Positions 1 to 7,012 of a DNA stretch of 64,000 bases are shown here, piece after piece. The DNA lies in the NCBI RefSeq assembly GCF_003236175.1, contig NZ_QKTW01000006.1, forward strand, positions 145,195 to 209,194. Direction: 5' to 3'. The notes under the pieces are model-generated. The model searched no databases. It saw nothing but the letters and a program-made list of their open reading frames with translations, and was not told the origin of the DNA. Position numbers and translations under genes: made by a program. How positions within the stretch are numbered: the first letter of the stretch is position 1; each line of letters begins with the position of its first letter. This DNA comes from Taibaiella soli. GTDB taxonomy: Bacteria; Bacteroidota; Bacteroidia; Chitinophagales; Chitinophagaceae.

Positions 1-3
1 TGA

Positions 4-345
4 CTACACTGCAAATGAACTACCGCAGCCACATGTACTGCTGGCGTTCGGATTATTAAATGTAAAGCCGCGTGCATTCAATCCATTTTCAAAGTTTACC
101 GTTATACCCATCAGATAAATCCCATGAGCTCTTTTCATAATTACCGGAACCCCTTCAATGTCATAAATGTCATCATCGTCTTCTTTCTTATCAAAACCTA
201 ATACATAACTCATGCCACTACATCCACCACCTTTCACGCCCACACGCAAATATTGGGTTGCATCAAAATCCGGTTCTGCAATTAATCGTTTTACTTCTTC
301 AATTGCATTGGCGGTCAAAATTACCGGGCTGATCGTTGTCTCCAT
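4..345 (-). CDS. A-type iron-sulfur cluster carrier (IscA/ErpA/SufA family)
   Basis: This is a 113-residue HesB/IscA-family scaffold protein that carries iron or Fe-S clusters to apo-proteins in the cytoplasm. The three conserved ligand cysteines are visible: Cys42 in GGGCSGMSY, and Cys105 and Cys107 in the C-terminal TCGCGSS motif. Length and motif spacing are normal for the family. An in-frame start 30 codons upstream exists, but the family-typical N-terminus (METTISPVILT) and a promoter about 20 bp upstream of that ATG support the shorter form. The stop codon is only 3 bases from the window edge, so the downstream neighbour is not visible. Whether it is SufA-, IscA- or ErpA-like cannot be decided from the sequence. 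Confidence 0.93.
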   Translation of the reverse strand: METTISPVILTANAIEEVKRLIAEPDFDATQYLRVGVKGGGCSGMSYVLGFDKKEDDDDIYDIEGVPVIMKRAHGIYLMGITVNFENGLNARGFTFNNPNASSTCGCGSSFAV

Positions 346-365
346 ATTATTCTGAATATATGTCC

Positions 366-397
366 CAAAGTTAAGATTCACGCGCTCTTTCGCCAAA
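366..397 (-). promoter_or_regulatory. Promoter of the iron-sulfur carrier gene
   Basis: Read on the minus strand, a -7 box TAACTTTG (366-373) matches the Bacteroidota consensus TAnnTTTG. A TTTG -33 element (394-397) lies 20 bases upstream. The box is about 20 bp from the chosen ATG at 345 and excludes the longer upstream start. Confidence 0.6.
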
Positions 398-460
398 TAT
401 AGGAGATTGATAATGTATATGTCCCGATAGCGCAATAAAAGTTAAAATTCAATTGAACAA

Positions 461-512
461 TGGAAGAATGGTGAACGGTCAAAGGTGAATGGTGAATTGC
501 CAATCGTCAATG
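461..512. repeat. Degenerate heptamer array (GGTGAAT/GGTCAAA type)
   Basis: Seven-base units of the type GGTGAAC, GGTCAAA, GGTGAAT, GGTGAAT follow each other in the gap between two genes. The same family recurs near 1066-1093. Confidence 0.6.
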
Positions 513-544
513 TAAAATAATTAACGCCCGTTCAGGAATGGAAC

Positions 545-572
545 TAAAAAAGCCACGGTAGAAACCGCGGCT
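545..572 (-). terminator. Intrinsic terminator of the WXXGXW-repeat gene
   Basis: On the minus strand, an 8-bp stem AGCCGCGG/CCGTGGCT with a 6-base loop is followed by a run of T. It lies about 80 bp downstream of the stop codon. Confidence 0.75.
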
Positions 573-652
573 CACTTCTTTATTTAGATTATCTGTTTAA
601 ACATTAAACCTAAACGATTAACAACAATTTTTATTTCATCAGTCGCTGGGTA

Positions 653-958
653 TTAATATCTGCGATGTCCCCAATGACCGGGAACCCAATAATAACCACT
701 ATGTCTGTGATCCCAATAACCACCATGCCATGCTGCACCAGGACGCGGAGGCGCTGCCCAGTAACCGCCATGCCATACATATCTGCCACCGCGATAAGCC
801 CAATCTTCATCAATCCAAACGCGACCTGGAGCCGGTGGCACAGGCGCTACAACTACTGCCGGACGTGGCGGACGAACCGTTACATAAATCTGCGCATTGC
901 TGTTTAAAGCTGTGAAACTTAAAAATGCTATTGCTAAAACACTGAATACCCTTTTCAT
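653..958 (-). CDS. Small secreted protein with WXXGXW/YXWGXW repeats
   Basis: A 101-residue protein begins with a clear signal peptide (MKRVFSVLAIAFLSFTALNSNAQ, cut after about residue 22). A Pro/Val-rich stretch follows, and then tandem aromatic motifs such as YVWHGGYW, AWHGGYWDH and YYWVPGHWGH. These match the YXWGXW-repeat family seen in many Gram-negative secreted or outer-membrane-linked proteins, whose biochemical role is unknown. It stands alone between the Fe-S carrier and rnpB and has its own terminator. Envelope location is inferred from the signal peptide; no function is assigned. Confidence 0.88.
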   Translation of the reverse strand: MKRVFSVLAIAFLSFTALNSNAQIYVTVRPPRPAVVVAPVPPAPGRVWIDEDWAYRGGRYVWHGGYWAAPPRPGAAWHGGYWDHRHSGYYWVPGHWGHRRY

Positions 959-1059
959 AGTCTTTCCTGTTTTGGTTCAATAATTAGAGAAAACAGCGGA
1001 CAAGAAGTTTAAGATGAAAAAGTTAAAGAAAGATGAATGTCTGATCGCTGATTTGTGAT

Positions 1060-1128
1060 TGTGAAACGTCAATGGTGAATGGTCAATGCTCACAAAAAAG
1101 TGAAAAGTGAAAAGTCAAACGTCAATTT
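1060..1128. repeat. Degenerate heptamer arrays (GGTGAAT and AAAAGTG types)
   Basis: Two heptamer runs lie side by side. The first is GTGAAAC, GTCAATG, GTGAATG, GTCAATG. The second is AAAAGTG, AAAAGTG, AAAAGTC, AAACGTC. Confidence 0.65.
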
Positions 1129-1180
1129 CGGGATGGAATCTTTGCTCCTTTGCGAAAATTGATTGATGAATGTTCAATAG

Positions 1181-1210
1181 TAGCAATGGCGATGAAAAGT
1201 GCGACGCAAC
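1181..1210 (-). repeat. Dispersed GTTGCGTCGC-core element, copy 1
   Basis: Read on the minus strand it contains GTTGCGTCGCAC, TTTCATCG and CATTGC in the same order and spacing as the copy at 11442-11492. Related copies are at 15506-15539 and 26960-27006. Confidence 0.6.
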
Positions 1211-1350
1211 TCAGGCCAAACTGAAGCTTCGGAAGCTGGTGACCAAATTATTTTTTTCTGCACCACTGTGCCGTCGCGAGAAAAAAAGCATCTAAGTTAA
1301 ATAAGTATCTATCCACAATGGTTCGTCTCCGGTCCATGACAAACACCGGG

Positions 1351-1376
1351 AAGGCTCCCCTTTAGGGGGCTGGGGG
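1351..1376 (+). repeat. Dispersed CTCC-hairpin element, copy 1
   Basis: A short hairpin CTCCCC-TTTA-GGGGG is followed by GCTGGGGG. The same layout (hairpin, then GCTRGRGG) occurs at 17106-17136 and, in reverse, at 21063-21092 and 59483-59511. Confidence 0.55.
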
Positions 1377-1384
1377 TAAAAAAG

Positions 1385-1744
1385 CTACAAATCTATAAGC
1401 CGGATTCTGTATTCTGATTGCTCAGAACGGTTATCATTTATCTGGGAAGATGCTCACACATCAGCTCTAGCTGCCAACCCACGGACATCGGGCGAGCAGC
1501 CCTCAAACGTCCGCCTATTTGGCATTTCAGCACGCAAGGTTTACCCGCAAACTATGTTACCATAACCCGCCGTAGTCTCTTACACTACGTTTTCACCCTT
1601 ACCCCGCCGAGGCGAGGCGGTAATTTTCTGTGGCACTTTCTGTATTCCGCTTGCGCAGAACCCCATCCGTTAGATGGTGCGTTGCTCTTTGCTGTCCGGA
1701 CTTTCCTTACCGCCTTAAAGGCGGCACGATAACCCGATTTGTAG
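1385..1744 (-). ncRNA. rnpB: RNase P RNA (bacterial type A)
   Basis: The catalytic RNA of ribonuclease P, which matures tRNA 5' ends. On the minus strand the 5' part carries the conserved AGGAAAGTCCGGAC motif (P4/CR-I region) and the 3' end carries ACAGAATCCGGCTTAT. The two ends form a perfect 9-bp P1 helix (CTACAAATC with GATTTGTAG), which fixes the boundaries at about 360 nt. A -7 promoter box sits 6 bases upstream of the predicted 5' end. Internal motifs such as the GAGG-rich P8-P10 region agree with a type A fold. Open frames across this stretch are spurious. Confidence 0.95.
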
Positions 1745-1749
1745 CGGCA

Positions 1750-1757
1750 CAAAGATA
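1750..1757 (-). promoter_or_regulatory. -7 promoter box of rnpB
   Basis: TATCTTTG on the minus strand matches TAnnTTTG and lies just upstream of the RNA 5' end predicted from the P1 helix. No clear -33 TTTG was seen. Confidence 0.6.
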
Positions 1758-2084
1758 ACCTTTGTTCGCAGAGTTGCACCGTTGTTGATTTGTAAAGTTG
1801 GTTGCTGGAAAACTGTTCGCCGATAAAGCTATCCAGGCTTTTTTATCTGCACAATGCTACAACTTCGCACCTTAGCAATCTCCATTTACATCTTAAAAAA
1901 ATCACAATTCGCGGTTTTCTCGCAACGCCAAATGAAACTTAACAACTTCATTATAAACCACTTAATAGATACGCCTGCCACAACTTAACAAATTAGCAAC
2001 TTTCCAATTCGTCACATTTCCGAATTTTGTTCTTTCTTTGCACTGCAAAATTTTTAAAAACAATCTCTTTTTCAATTCACTGAG

Positions 2085-2213
2085 ATGAAAAAAACCTCTC
2101 TTACATTGCCGGTAATACACGATGTGCTTTCGCACACCGGCTGTGGGTTTTTTGCTGTTCCTGAAAAGGCAGTTTTTTCTTTCAAGCATATAATCTGTCC
2201 TGTCCGACGTTGA
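2085..2213 (+). CDS. Possible small leader ORF upstream of the arginine operon
   Basis: An ATG-initiated frame encodes 42 residues, starting MKKTSLTLPVIHDVLSHTG and ending in two arginine codons (CGA CGT) directly before TGA. It overlaps a hairpin and a T run, an arrangement reminiscent of leader peptides of attenuated amino-acid operons. I recognise no family, no strong ribosome-binding site is visible, and two arginine codons are weak evidence. It may be a chance frame; if real, it is either a leader peptide or a small protein of unknown role. Confidence 0.25.
   Translation: MKKTSLTLPVIHDVLSHTGCGFFAVPEKAVFSFKHIICPVRR
2108..2153 (+). promoter_or_regulatory. Hairpin with T run in the arginine-operon leader
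   Basis: GCCGGT (2108-2113) can pair with ACCGGC (2136-2141) around an inner TGTGC/GCACA stem with a TTTC loop. Six bases later comes TTTTTT (2148-2153). CACA (2133-2136) could alternatively pair with TGTG after CCGGC, so two exclusive folds are possible. A transcription attenuator is one reading; this is inference from the sequence alone. Confidence 0.35.
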
Positions 2214-2346
2214 TACCGTCCATCACCATTACGATGGGTGCGCTGGCGGCAAATTTTCGAATACACACATACAAGTCTGAAATGTTATTGTCTGAGGCCT
2301 GACTGGGCTTAAGGGCGATTTATATACCATTTACACAATTACACTA

Positions 2347-3024
2347 ATGGACCAAACATTCCTGGTAATGGTGGCTAATGCCACGCATACCGGCTATGCA
2401 TCAGTCATCTGTGATGAGATGGCTGCATCCGCAAAGGCGCGCGGTACGGGCATTGCCAAGCGTACCCCGGAATACATCAGCACCAAAATGCTCGAAGGCA
2501 AAGCGGTGATCGCATTCAGCAATGAAGGCGAATGGGCTGGCTTTTGCTATATCGAAACCTGGAGTCACAACGAATATGTAGCAAATTCCGGACTCATCGT
2601 CTCGCCGAATTTCCGCAAAGGAGGTCTTGCCCGGATGATCAAACATAAGATCTTCGAACTCAGCAGAACGAAATATCCTGACGCTAAAATCTTCGGATTA
2701 ACTACCGGACTCGCCGTAATGAAAATCAACTCAGATCTGGGTTACGAGCCGGTTACTTATTCAGAACTTACTCAGGATGACGCATTCTGGGCAGGCTGCA
2801 AGAGCTGCGTGAATTATGAAATTCTGATGAGCAAAGAGCGCAAGAACTGCCTTTGCACCGGCATGCTTTTCGATCCGAAAGACGCTGAGGAAAAATTAAA
2901 AAACGCAGCAAAGCCAAACGCGGAAGGCAGCAAAAAACGCAGGCGCAATCCGTTTAAAAAATGGAGCCTATTGCGCGTTCTATCCAAAAAAATTCACACA
3001 ATTCATTCACTCATTATACCGTAA
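2347..3024 (+). CDS. GNAT-family N-acyltransferase, candidate N-acylglutamate synthase
   Basis: A 225-residue protein of the GNAT superfamily. The acyl-CoA-binding signature is visible around residues 84-104 (VSPNFRKGGLARMIKHKIFE), and the conserved N-terminal and C-terminal parts flank it. It is the first gene of the arginine operon and ends 11 bp before argG. No classical argA, argJ or argA-argB fusion is present, so this protein is the natural candidate for acylating glutamate in the first pathway step. GNAT genes are often found next to argG in Bacteroidota. Whether the acyl donor is acetyl-CoA or succinyl-CoA cannot be told from sequence. The lysine/arginine-rich tail after residue 190 looks poorly conserved. 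Confidence 0.75.
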   Translation: MDQTFLVMVANATHTGYASVICDEMAASAKARGTGIAKRTPEYISTKMLEGKAVIAFSNEGEWAGFCYIETWSHNEYVANSGLIVSPNFRKGGLARMIKHKIFELSRTKYPDAKIFGLTTGLAVMKINSDLGYEPVTYSELTQDDAFWAGCKSCVNYEILMSKERKNCLCTGMLFDPKDAEEKLKNAAKPNAEGSKKRRRNPFKKWSLLRVLSKKIHTIHSLIIP

Positions 3025-3035
3025 CAAACACGAAG

Positions 3036-4235
3036 ATGAAAAAAGTAGTATTAGCCTACAGCGGTGGTTTAGATACGACCTATTGCGCGATTTACCTGAG
3101 CAAAATCAAAGGTCTGGAAGTGCACGCCATCACCGTGAATACGGGCGGCTTTAATGAGGAAGAAATTCAACAGATTGCCACACGTGCGAAACAACTTGGG
3201 GTGGCTTCTTACAAAAGCGTAGACGTAACCAACGAGTATTACGAGCACTGCGTGAAGTATCTCATTTTCGGCAACATGCTGAAGAACGGCACCTATCCGC
3301 TGAGTGTAAGTGCTGAACGTCTGGTACAGGCAAAAACGGTTGCAGAATATGCGCTGGAAATCGGCGCTGATTACATTGCACACGGCAGCACCGGCGCGGG
3401 TAACGATCAGGTTCGCTTTGACATGATCTTCGCGACGATTGCACCAAATGCAGCAATCCTTACGCCGATCCGCGATATGAAACTGAGTCGGGATGCAGAG
3501 ATTGAATTCCTGAAGGAACATGGAGTTGAAATGAATTTTGCGAAAGCTGCGTACAGTATCAATAAAGGTTTGTGGGGTACTTCCGTTGGTGGCAAAGAGA
3601 CGCTGACATCGAAAAACTATTTACCGGAGGAAGCATGGCCAACGCAGGTTACAGCTACAGAGCCGATGTCTGTTGAAATAAGCTTTAAGAACGGCGAACC
3701 GGTTGCGCTCAACGGAAAAGCATATGAATTTCCGGCACAACTCATTCAGGATCTGCAAGCCGTTGCACAACCATATGGCATTGGTCGCGACATACATGTG
3801 GGCGATACCATCATTGGCATAAAAGGTCGTGTGGGTTTTGAAGCGGCAGCTCCCGTAATTTTGATAAAAGCACACCATCTGCTGGAGAAGCATACGCTCA
3901 CCAAATGGCAGACATACTGGAAAGATCAGCTGAGCACCTGGTATGCAAACTGGCTGCACGAAGGTCAATTGCTCGACCCTGCAATGCGCCATATTGAGGG
4001 CTTTTTGAACGATACACAAGCGACCGTAACCGGAAAAGTGTTTATTGAATTAGCACCATACCGTTACACATTGACCGGCATTGAAAGCGACCATGATCTG
4101 ATGAGCAGCGCGTTTGGCAGCTATGGCGAAATGAACAACGGCTGGACTGGCGACGATGTAAAAGGTTTCACAAAAATATTTGGCAATCAGGTTTCTATTT
4201 TTCACAAAGTGAATCAAGCAGCAAACAATGATTAA
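3036..4235 (+). CDS. argG: Argininosuccinate synthase
   Basis: Joins citrulline and aspartate with ATP to make argininosuccinate, the seventh step of arginine synthesis, in the cytoplasm. The 399-residue length is normal. The N-terminal ATP-pyrophosphatase loop SGGLDT is at residues 9-14, and the glycine-rich HGSTGAGNDQVRF motif that contacts substrate follows near residue 115. The ATG at 3036 (MKKVVLAYSGG) is chosen because family members begin a few residues before the P-loop; an upstream in-frame start would overlap the preceding gene by 64 bp. The stop overlaps the argC start by 8 bp, so translation is probably coupled. Confidence 0.97.
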   Translation: MKKVVLAYSGGLDTTYCAIYLSKIKGLEVHAITVNTGGFNEEEIQQIATRAKQLGVASYKSVDVTNEYYEHCVKYLIFGNMLKNGTYPLSVSAERLVQAKTVAEYALEIGADYIAHGSTGAGNDQVRFDMIFATIAPNAAILTPIRDMKLSRDAEIEFLKEHGVEMNFAKAAYSINKGLWGTSVGGKETLTSKNYLPEEAWPTQVTATEPMSVEISFKNGEPVALNGKAYEFPAQLIQDLQAVAQPYGIGRDIHVGDTIIGIKGRVGFEAAAPVILIKAHHLLEKHTLTKWQTYWKDQLSTWYANWLHEGQLLDPAMRHIEGFLNDTQATVTGKVFIELAPYRYTLTGIESDHDLMSSAFGSYGEMNNGWTGDDVKGFTKIFGNQVSIFHKVNQAANND

Positions 4236-5208
4236 GGCAGGAATTATAGGCGGTGCGGGTTACACAGGCGGTGAAACGCTGCGGATTTTATTGCGTCATC
4301 CGCAAGTTGAAATCGCATTCGTACATAGTAAAAGTCAGGCCGGTAAGGCAGTACACAATACGCACACAGATTTGATCGGTGAAACTGAAATAGTGTTTAC
4401 GAATGAACTAGAGACAAACGTAGACGTATTGTTCTTGTGTGTTGGTCATGGTGAGGCAAAAGTCTTTCTGGCGGAAAATAATATTCCAGAAAGCGTACGC
4501 ATCATTGATTTGTCGCAGGATTTCCGTTTGAACGACGCGAACAAACATCAGACGATTCCGTTTGTATATGGCTTGCCTGAATTGCAACGCGAACAAATCA
4601 AAACGGCTAAACGCATTGCCAACCCAGGTTGCTTTGCAACAGCGATTCAATTGGGTTTATTGCCATTGGCTGCGAATGATATACTCGGTGCTATTTATGC
4701 AACAGGCATTACAGGCTCAACCGGTGCCGGCCAAAGCCTTGCTGCGAGTTCGCATTTTTCATGGAGAGTGAATAATATTTCTGCGTACAAAACACTGACG
4801 CATCAGCACATGAATGAAGTAAAGCAATCGCTACAACAAGCGTCTGGTCATGGTTCAGCGAATCAAACGATCAACTTTATTCCGTGGCGCGGCGACTTTA
4901 CGCGAGGCATTTTTGTAAGTCTGCAAATGGAGACGAGTGTTTCACTTGATGCATTGCAAGGAATGTATGAATCGTTTTACGCGACACATCCGTTCACAAC
5001 TGTTAGCAAAGAAAGCATTCACCTGAAGCAAGTAGTGAACACGAATAAATGTCTGATACAACTGGAAAAAGAAGGCGATCAATTAGCGGTTCACGTAACA
5101 ATTGACAACCTCCTGAAAGGTGCATCAGGGCAAGCTGTGCAGAATATGAACTTAATGTTTGGATTAGAAGAAACTGCAGGGCTTCAATTCAAGGCTTCTT
5201 TCTTCTAA
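4228..5208 (+). CDS. argC: N-acyl-gamma-glutamyl-phosphate reductase
   Basis: Reduces N-acylglutamyl phosphate to the semialdehyde with NADPH. The 326-residue protein starts with the nucleotide-binding GGAGYTGGE motif (residues 8-16) and has the catalytic cysteine at 135 in ANPGCFATAIQLGLLPL. A conserved histidine region (HQHMNEV, near residue 195) follows. It overlaps argG by 8 bp. The 3' end abuts a heptamer array and then an unrelated four-helix-bundle gene, so the operon is interrupted here. In this lineage the substrate may be acetylated or succinylated. Confidence 0.96.
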   Translation: MIKAGIIGGAGYTGGETLRILLRHPQVEIAFVHSKSQAGKAVHNTHTDLIGETEIVFTNELETNVDVLFLCVGHGEAKVFLAENNIPESVRIIDLSQDFRLNDANKHQTIPFVYGLPELQREQIKTAKRIANPGCFATAIQLGLLPLAANDILGAIYATGITGSTGAGQSLAASSHFSWRVNNISAYKTLTHQHMNEVKQSLQQASGHGSANQTINFIPWRGDFTRGIFVSLQMETSVSLDALQGMYESFYATHPFTTVSKESIHLKQVVNTNKCLIQLEKEGDQLAVHVTIDNLLKGASGQAVQNMNLMFGLEETAGLQFKASFF

Positions 5209-5252
5209 CGCTTAAAGCGCAAAGCTTAAGGCATAAAGCATGAGGTGAAAAG
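5209..5252. repeat. Degenerate heptamer array (AAAGCTT type), upstream of the four-helix-bundle gene
   Basis: Units such as CTTAAAG, CGCAAAG, CTTAAGG, CATAAAG begin one base after the argC stop. A matching array in the opposite sense lies downstream of the next gene (5712-5748). Confidence 0.65.
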
Positions 5253-5317
5253 AGACCATAGAGGCGCTGACGCGCCAATAAGAAAACTAGTGCTGCTAAT
5301 GACATACATTCAGCGCT

Positions 5318-5695
5318 ATGAGAAACTATAAAAATTATGACGTTTGGCAAAAAGCACATGAGCTTTGTTTGTTTATCTACAGGGAAATCACATCCGTATT
5401 TCCTCCAGAGGAAAAATATGGATTGGCATCACAACTGAGACGTGCCAGTTCTTCAACTCCTTTAAATATAGTGGAAGGCTGCGGTAGAAACTCAGACAAA
5501 GATTTTGTTCGTTTTCTGGACATGGCATTAGGATTTACGCATGAGACTGAATATTGCTTGTTGCTAACTTTTGAACTCGGATTTGTACAAAAAGAGAAAT
5601 ATGAAATCGTATCGGAAATGATAAATAAGGTTAAGGCAATGCTCATTGGATTAATAAGAGCAATTAGAATAACAACAACAACTTTCAGTAAGTAA
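5318..5695 (+). CDS. Four-helix bundle protein (23S rRNA intervening-sequence protein family)
   Basis: A 125-residue protein with the hallmarks of the family first described in 23S rRNA intervening sequences: an N-terminal aromatic motif YDVWQKAHEL, the central LASQLRRASSSTPLNIVEGCGR, and FLDMALGFTHETEYCLLL. The family forms pentameric four-helix bundles; its cellular role is not established. Here it stands as a free gene between argC and argD, flanked on both sides by AAAGCTT-type heptamer arrays, so it looks like a cassette inserted into the arginine operon. No link to arginine metabolism is known. Confidence 0.9.
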   Translation: MRNYKNYDVWQKAHELCLFIYREITSVFPPEEKYGLASQLRRASSSTPLNIVEGCGRNSDKDFVRFLDMALGFTHETEYCLLLTFELGFVQKEKYEIVSEMINKVKAMLIGLIRAIRITTTTFSK

Positions 5696-5711
5696 TTTTT
5701 TATAACAACAC

Positions 5712-5748
5712 AGCTTTAAGCGTTAAGCTTTGAGCCTTAAGCATAAAT
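5712..5748. repeat. Degenerate heptamer array (AAGCGTT/AAGCTTT type), downstream of the four-helix-bundle gene
   Basis: Units GCTTTAA, GCGTTAA, GCTTTGA, GCCTTAA, GCATAAA end 4 bp before the argD start codon. Read on the other strand they resemble the array upstream of the preceding gene. Confidence 0.65.
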
Positions 5749-5752
5749 CAAA

Positions 5753-6886
5753 ATGAACTTATTCGACGTATATCCGGTTCAGGACGTTACCATCACAAAA
5801 GCACAAGGCGCTTATGTATGGGACGACAAGGGCAATAAATATTTAGACCTCTACGGTGGTCATGCGGTGATCTCAATTGGTCATACACATCCACATTATG
5901 TAACCAAGCTGAATGATCAACTGAGCAGAATCGGCTTCTACAGCAACTCGATCAAGATGCCATTACAGGAAGAACTGGCAACCAAGCTGGGAAAGGTTTC
6001 CGGCAAAGAAGACTATCAATTATTCCTGTGTAATTCAGGTGCGGAAGCCAATGAGAATGCGCTGAAACTCGCGTCATTTCACAATGGCAGAAAAAAAATA
6101 GTGGCATTCAAAGGCGCTTTTCACGGTCGTACGTCACTCGCCGTTGCAGTAACCAACAATCCTGCAATTGTTGCGCCAGTGAATGAAACCGAGAACGTAG
6201 TATTCCTGCCATTCAACGATGAAGCAGCGCTGGAAACCTACTTCGCCGAGCACGGCGATGAGATTTCATCTGTAATCATTGAGGGCATTCAAGGTGTTGC
6301 GGGTATTCATGAAGCAAGCGTTTCGTTCCTTAAAAACATCAGACGTTTGTGTGATCAACACGGCTCCGTATTTATTGCAGATAGTGTACAATGTGGCTAC
6401 GGCCGCAGCGGACAATTCTTCTCGCACGATTACAGCGGTGTACAAGCAGATATTTATACCATGGCAAAAGGCATGGGCAATGGTTTCCCGATCGGCGGCA
6501 TCATCATTGCACCGCATATCAAACCAAAATATGGTATGTTGGGCACCACTTTCGGCGGTAATCATCTTGCATGCGCTGCTGCCATTGCAGTGTTGGACGT
6601 GATTGCAAACGAAAAACTGATTGCCAATGCTGCTCATATGGGCGATTATCTGATGACCGAACTGAAGAAATTCCCACAACTCGGCAATGTACGCGGCCGC
6701 GGTTTGATGATTGGTTTTGACGTACCAGAGACACATAAAGACCTGAAGAAAAATCTGTTGACAAAGCACAGAATCTTCACCGGTGAAGCAAAACCAAACG
6801 TCATACGTTTACTTCCGTCATTAGCGCTCAAAAAAGAAGAGGCAGATATTTTCCTCGCCGCGCTGTCTTTAGAGTTAAATAGCTGA
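5753..6886 (+). CDS. argD: N-acylornithine aminotransferase (class III, PLP)
   Basis: Transfers an amino group from glutamate to the N-acylglutamate semialdehyde to make N-acylornithine. The 377-residue length fits. The PLP-binding lysine is Lys239 in TMAKGMGNGFPIGG, and the phosphate-binding NSGAEANENALKLA lies near residues 94-107. The Asp that contacts the pyridine ring is Asp210 in IADSVQCGYGRSG. Most relatives have Glu where Ser211 stands here, a small oddity. The stop codon opens a 19-bp inverted repeat, and about 125 bp of repeat-rich DNA separates it from argF'. Confidence 0.93.
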   Translation: MNLFDVYPVQDVTITKAQGAYVWDDKGNKYLDLYGGHAVISIGHTHPHYVTKLNDQLSRIGFYSNSIKMPLQEELATKLGKVSGKEDYQLFLCNSGAEANENALKLASFHNGRKKIVAFKGAFHGRTSLAVAVTNNPAIVAPVNETENVVFLPFNDEAALETYFAEHGDEISSVIIEGIQGVAGIHEASVSFLKNIRRLCDQHGSVFIADSVQCGYGRSGQFFSHDYSGVQADIYTMAKGMGNGFPIGGIIIAPHIKPKYGMLGTTFGGNHLACAAAIAVLDVIANEKLIANAAHMGDYLMTELKKFPQLGNVRGRGLMIGFDVPETHKDLKKNLLTKHRIFTGEAKPNVIRLLPSLALKKEEADIFLAALSLELNS

Positions 6887-6965
6887 TTGGTTAAAAGGTT
6901 AATTCGTCAGGATATTTAACCACAACCAATTTAACAGTTTAATAGTTTAACCTTTTAACCAATCA
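6884..6965. repeat. 19-bp perfect inverted repeat at the argD stop codon
   Basis: TGATTGGTTAAAAGGTTAA (6884-6902, beginning with the argD TGA) is perfectly complementary to TTAACCTTTTAACCAATCA (6947-6965). The 44-base loop itself holds octamer-like units (CAATTTAA, CAGTTTAA, TAGTTTAA). It could fold in RNA and act between argD and argF'; no T run follows directly. Confidence 0.7.
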
Positions 6966-6973
6966 ACCAAAAG

Positions 6974-7009
6974 TTTTGACTTTTGAATTTTGACTTTTGA
7001 ATTTTTGAA
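6974..7009. repeat. Heptamer array (TTTTGAC/TTTTGAA type)
   Basis: Two perfect copies of the 14-mer TTTTGACTTTTGAA (6974-6987 and 6988-7001) and a partial third unit end 4 bp before the argF' start. The same 14-mer occurs at 25122-25150 and, on the minus strand, at 61944-61978. Confidence 0.75.
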
Positions 7010-7012
7010 GGG

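Larger units (their letters stand above)
959..1384. other. Gene-free gap rich in repeat elements
   Basis: No convincing coding region is present here. The gap holds a heptamer array (1060-1128), one copy of the GTTGCG-core dispersed element (1181-1210) and one copy of the CTCC-hairpin element (1351-1376), just downstream of the rnpB 3' end. Confidence 0.6.
1758..2346. other. Intergenic leader region of the arginine operon
   Basis: No established gene lies between the rnpB promoter and the first arginine gene. The stretch holds a possible 42-codon ORF (2085-2213), a hairpin followed by a T run (2108-2153) and a small CCATC/GATGG hairpin (2220-2237). A sequence close to a -7 box (TTTCTTTG, about 2034-2041) is the best promoter candidate for this transcript. 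Confidence 0.45.

Noticed and set aside
1418-1732. Open frame of 104 codons on the plus strand
   Set aside because: It lies wholly inside the RNase P RNA on the opposite strand; the RNA motifs and P1 pairing explain the sequence.
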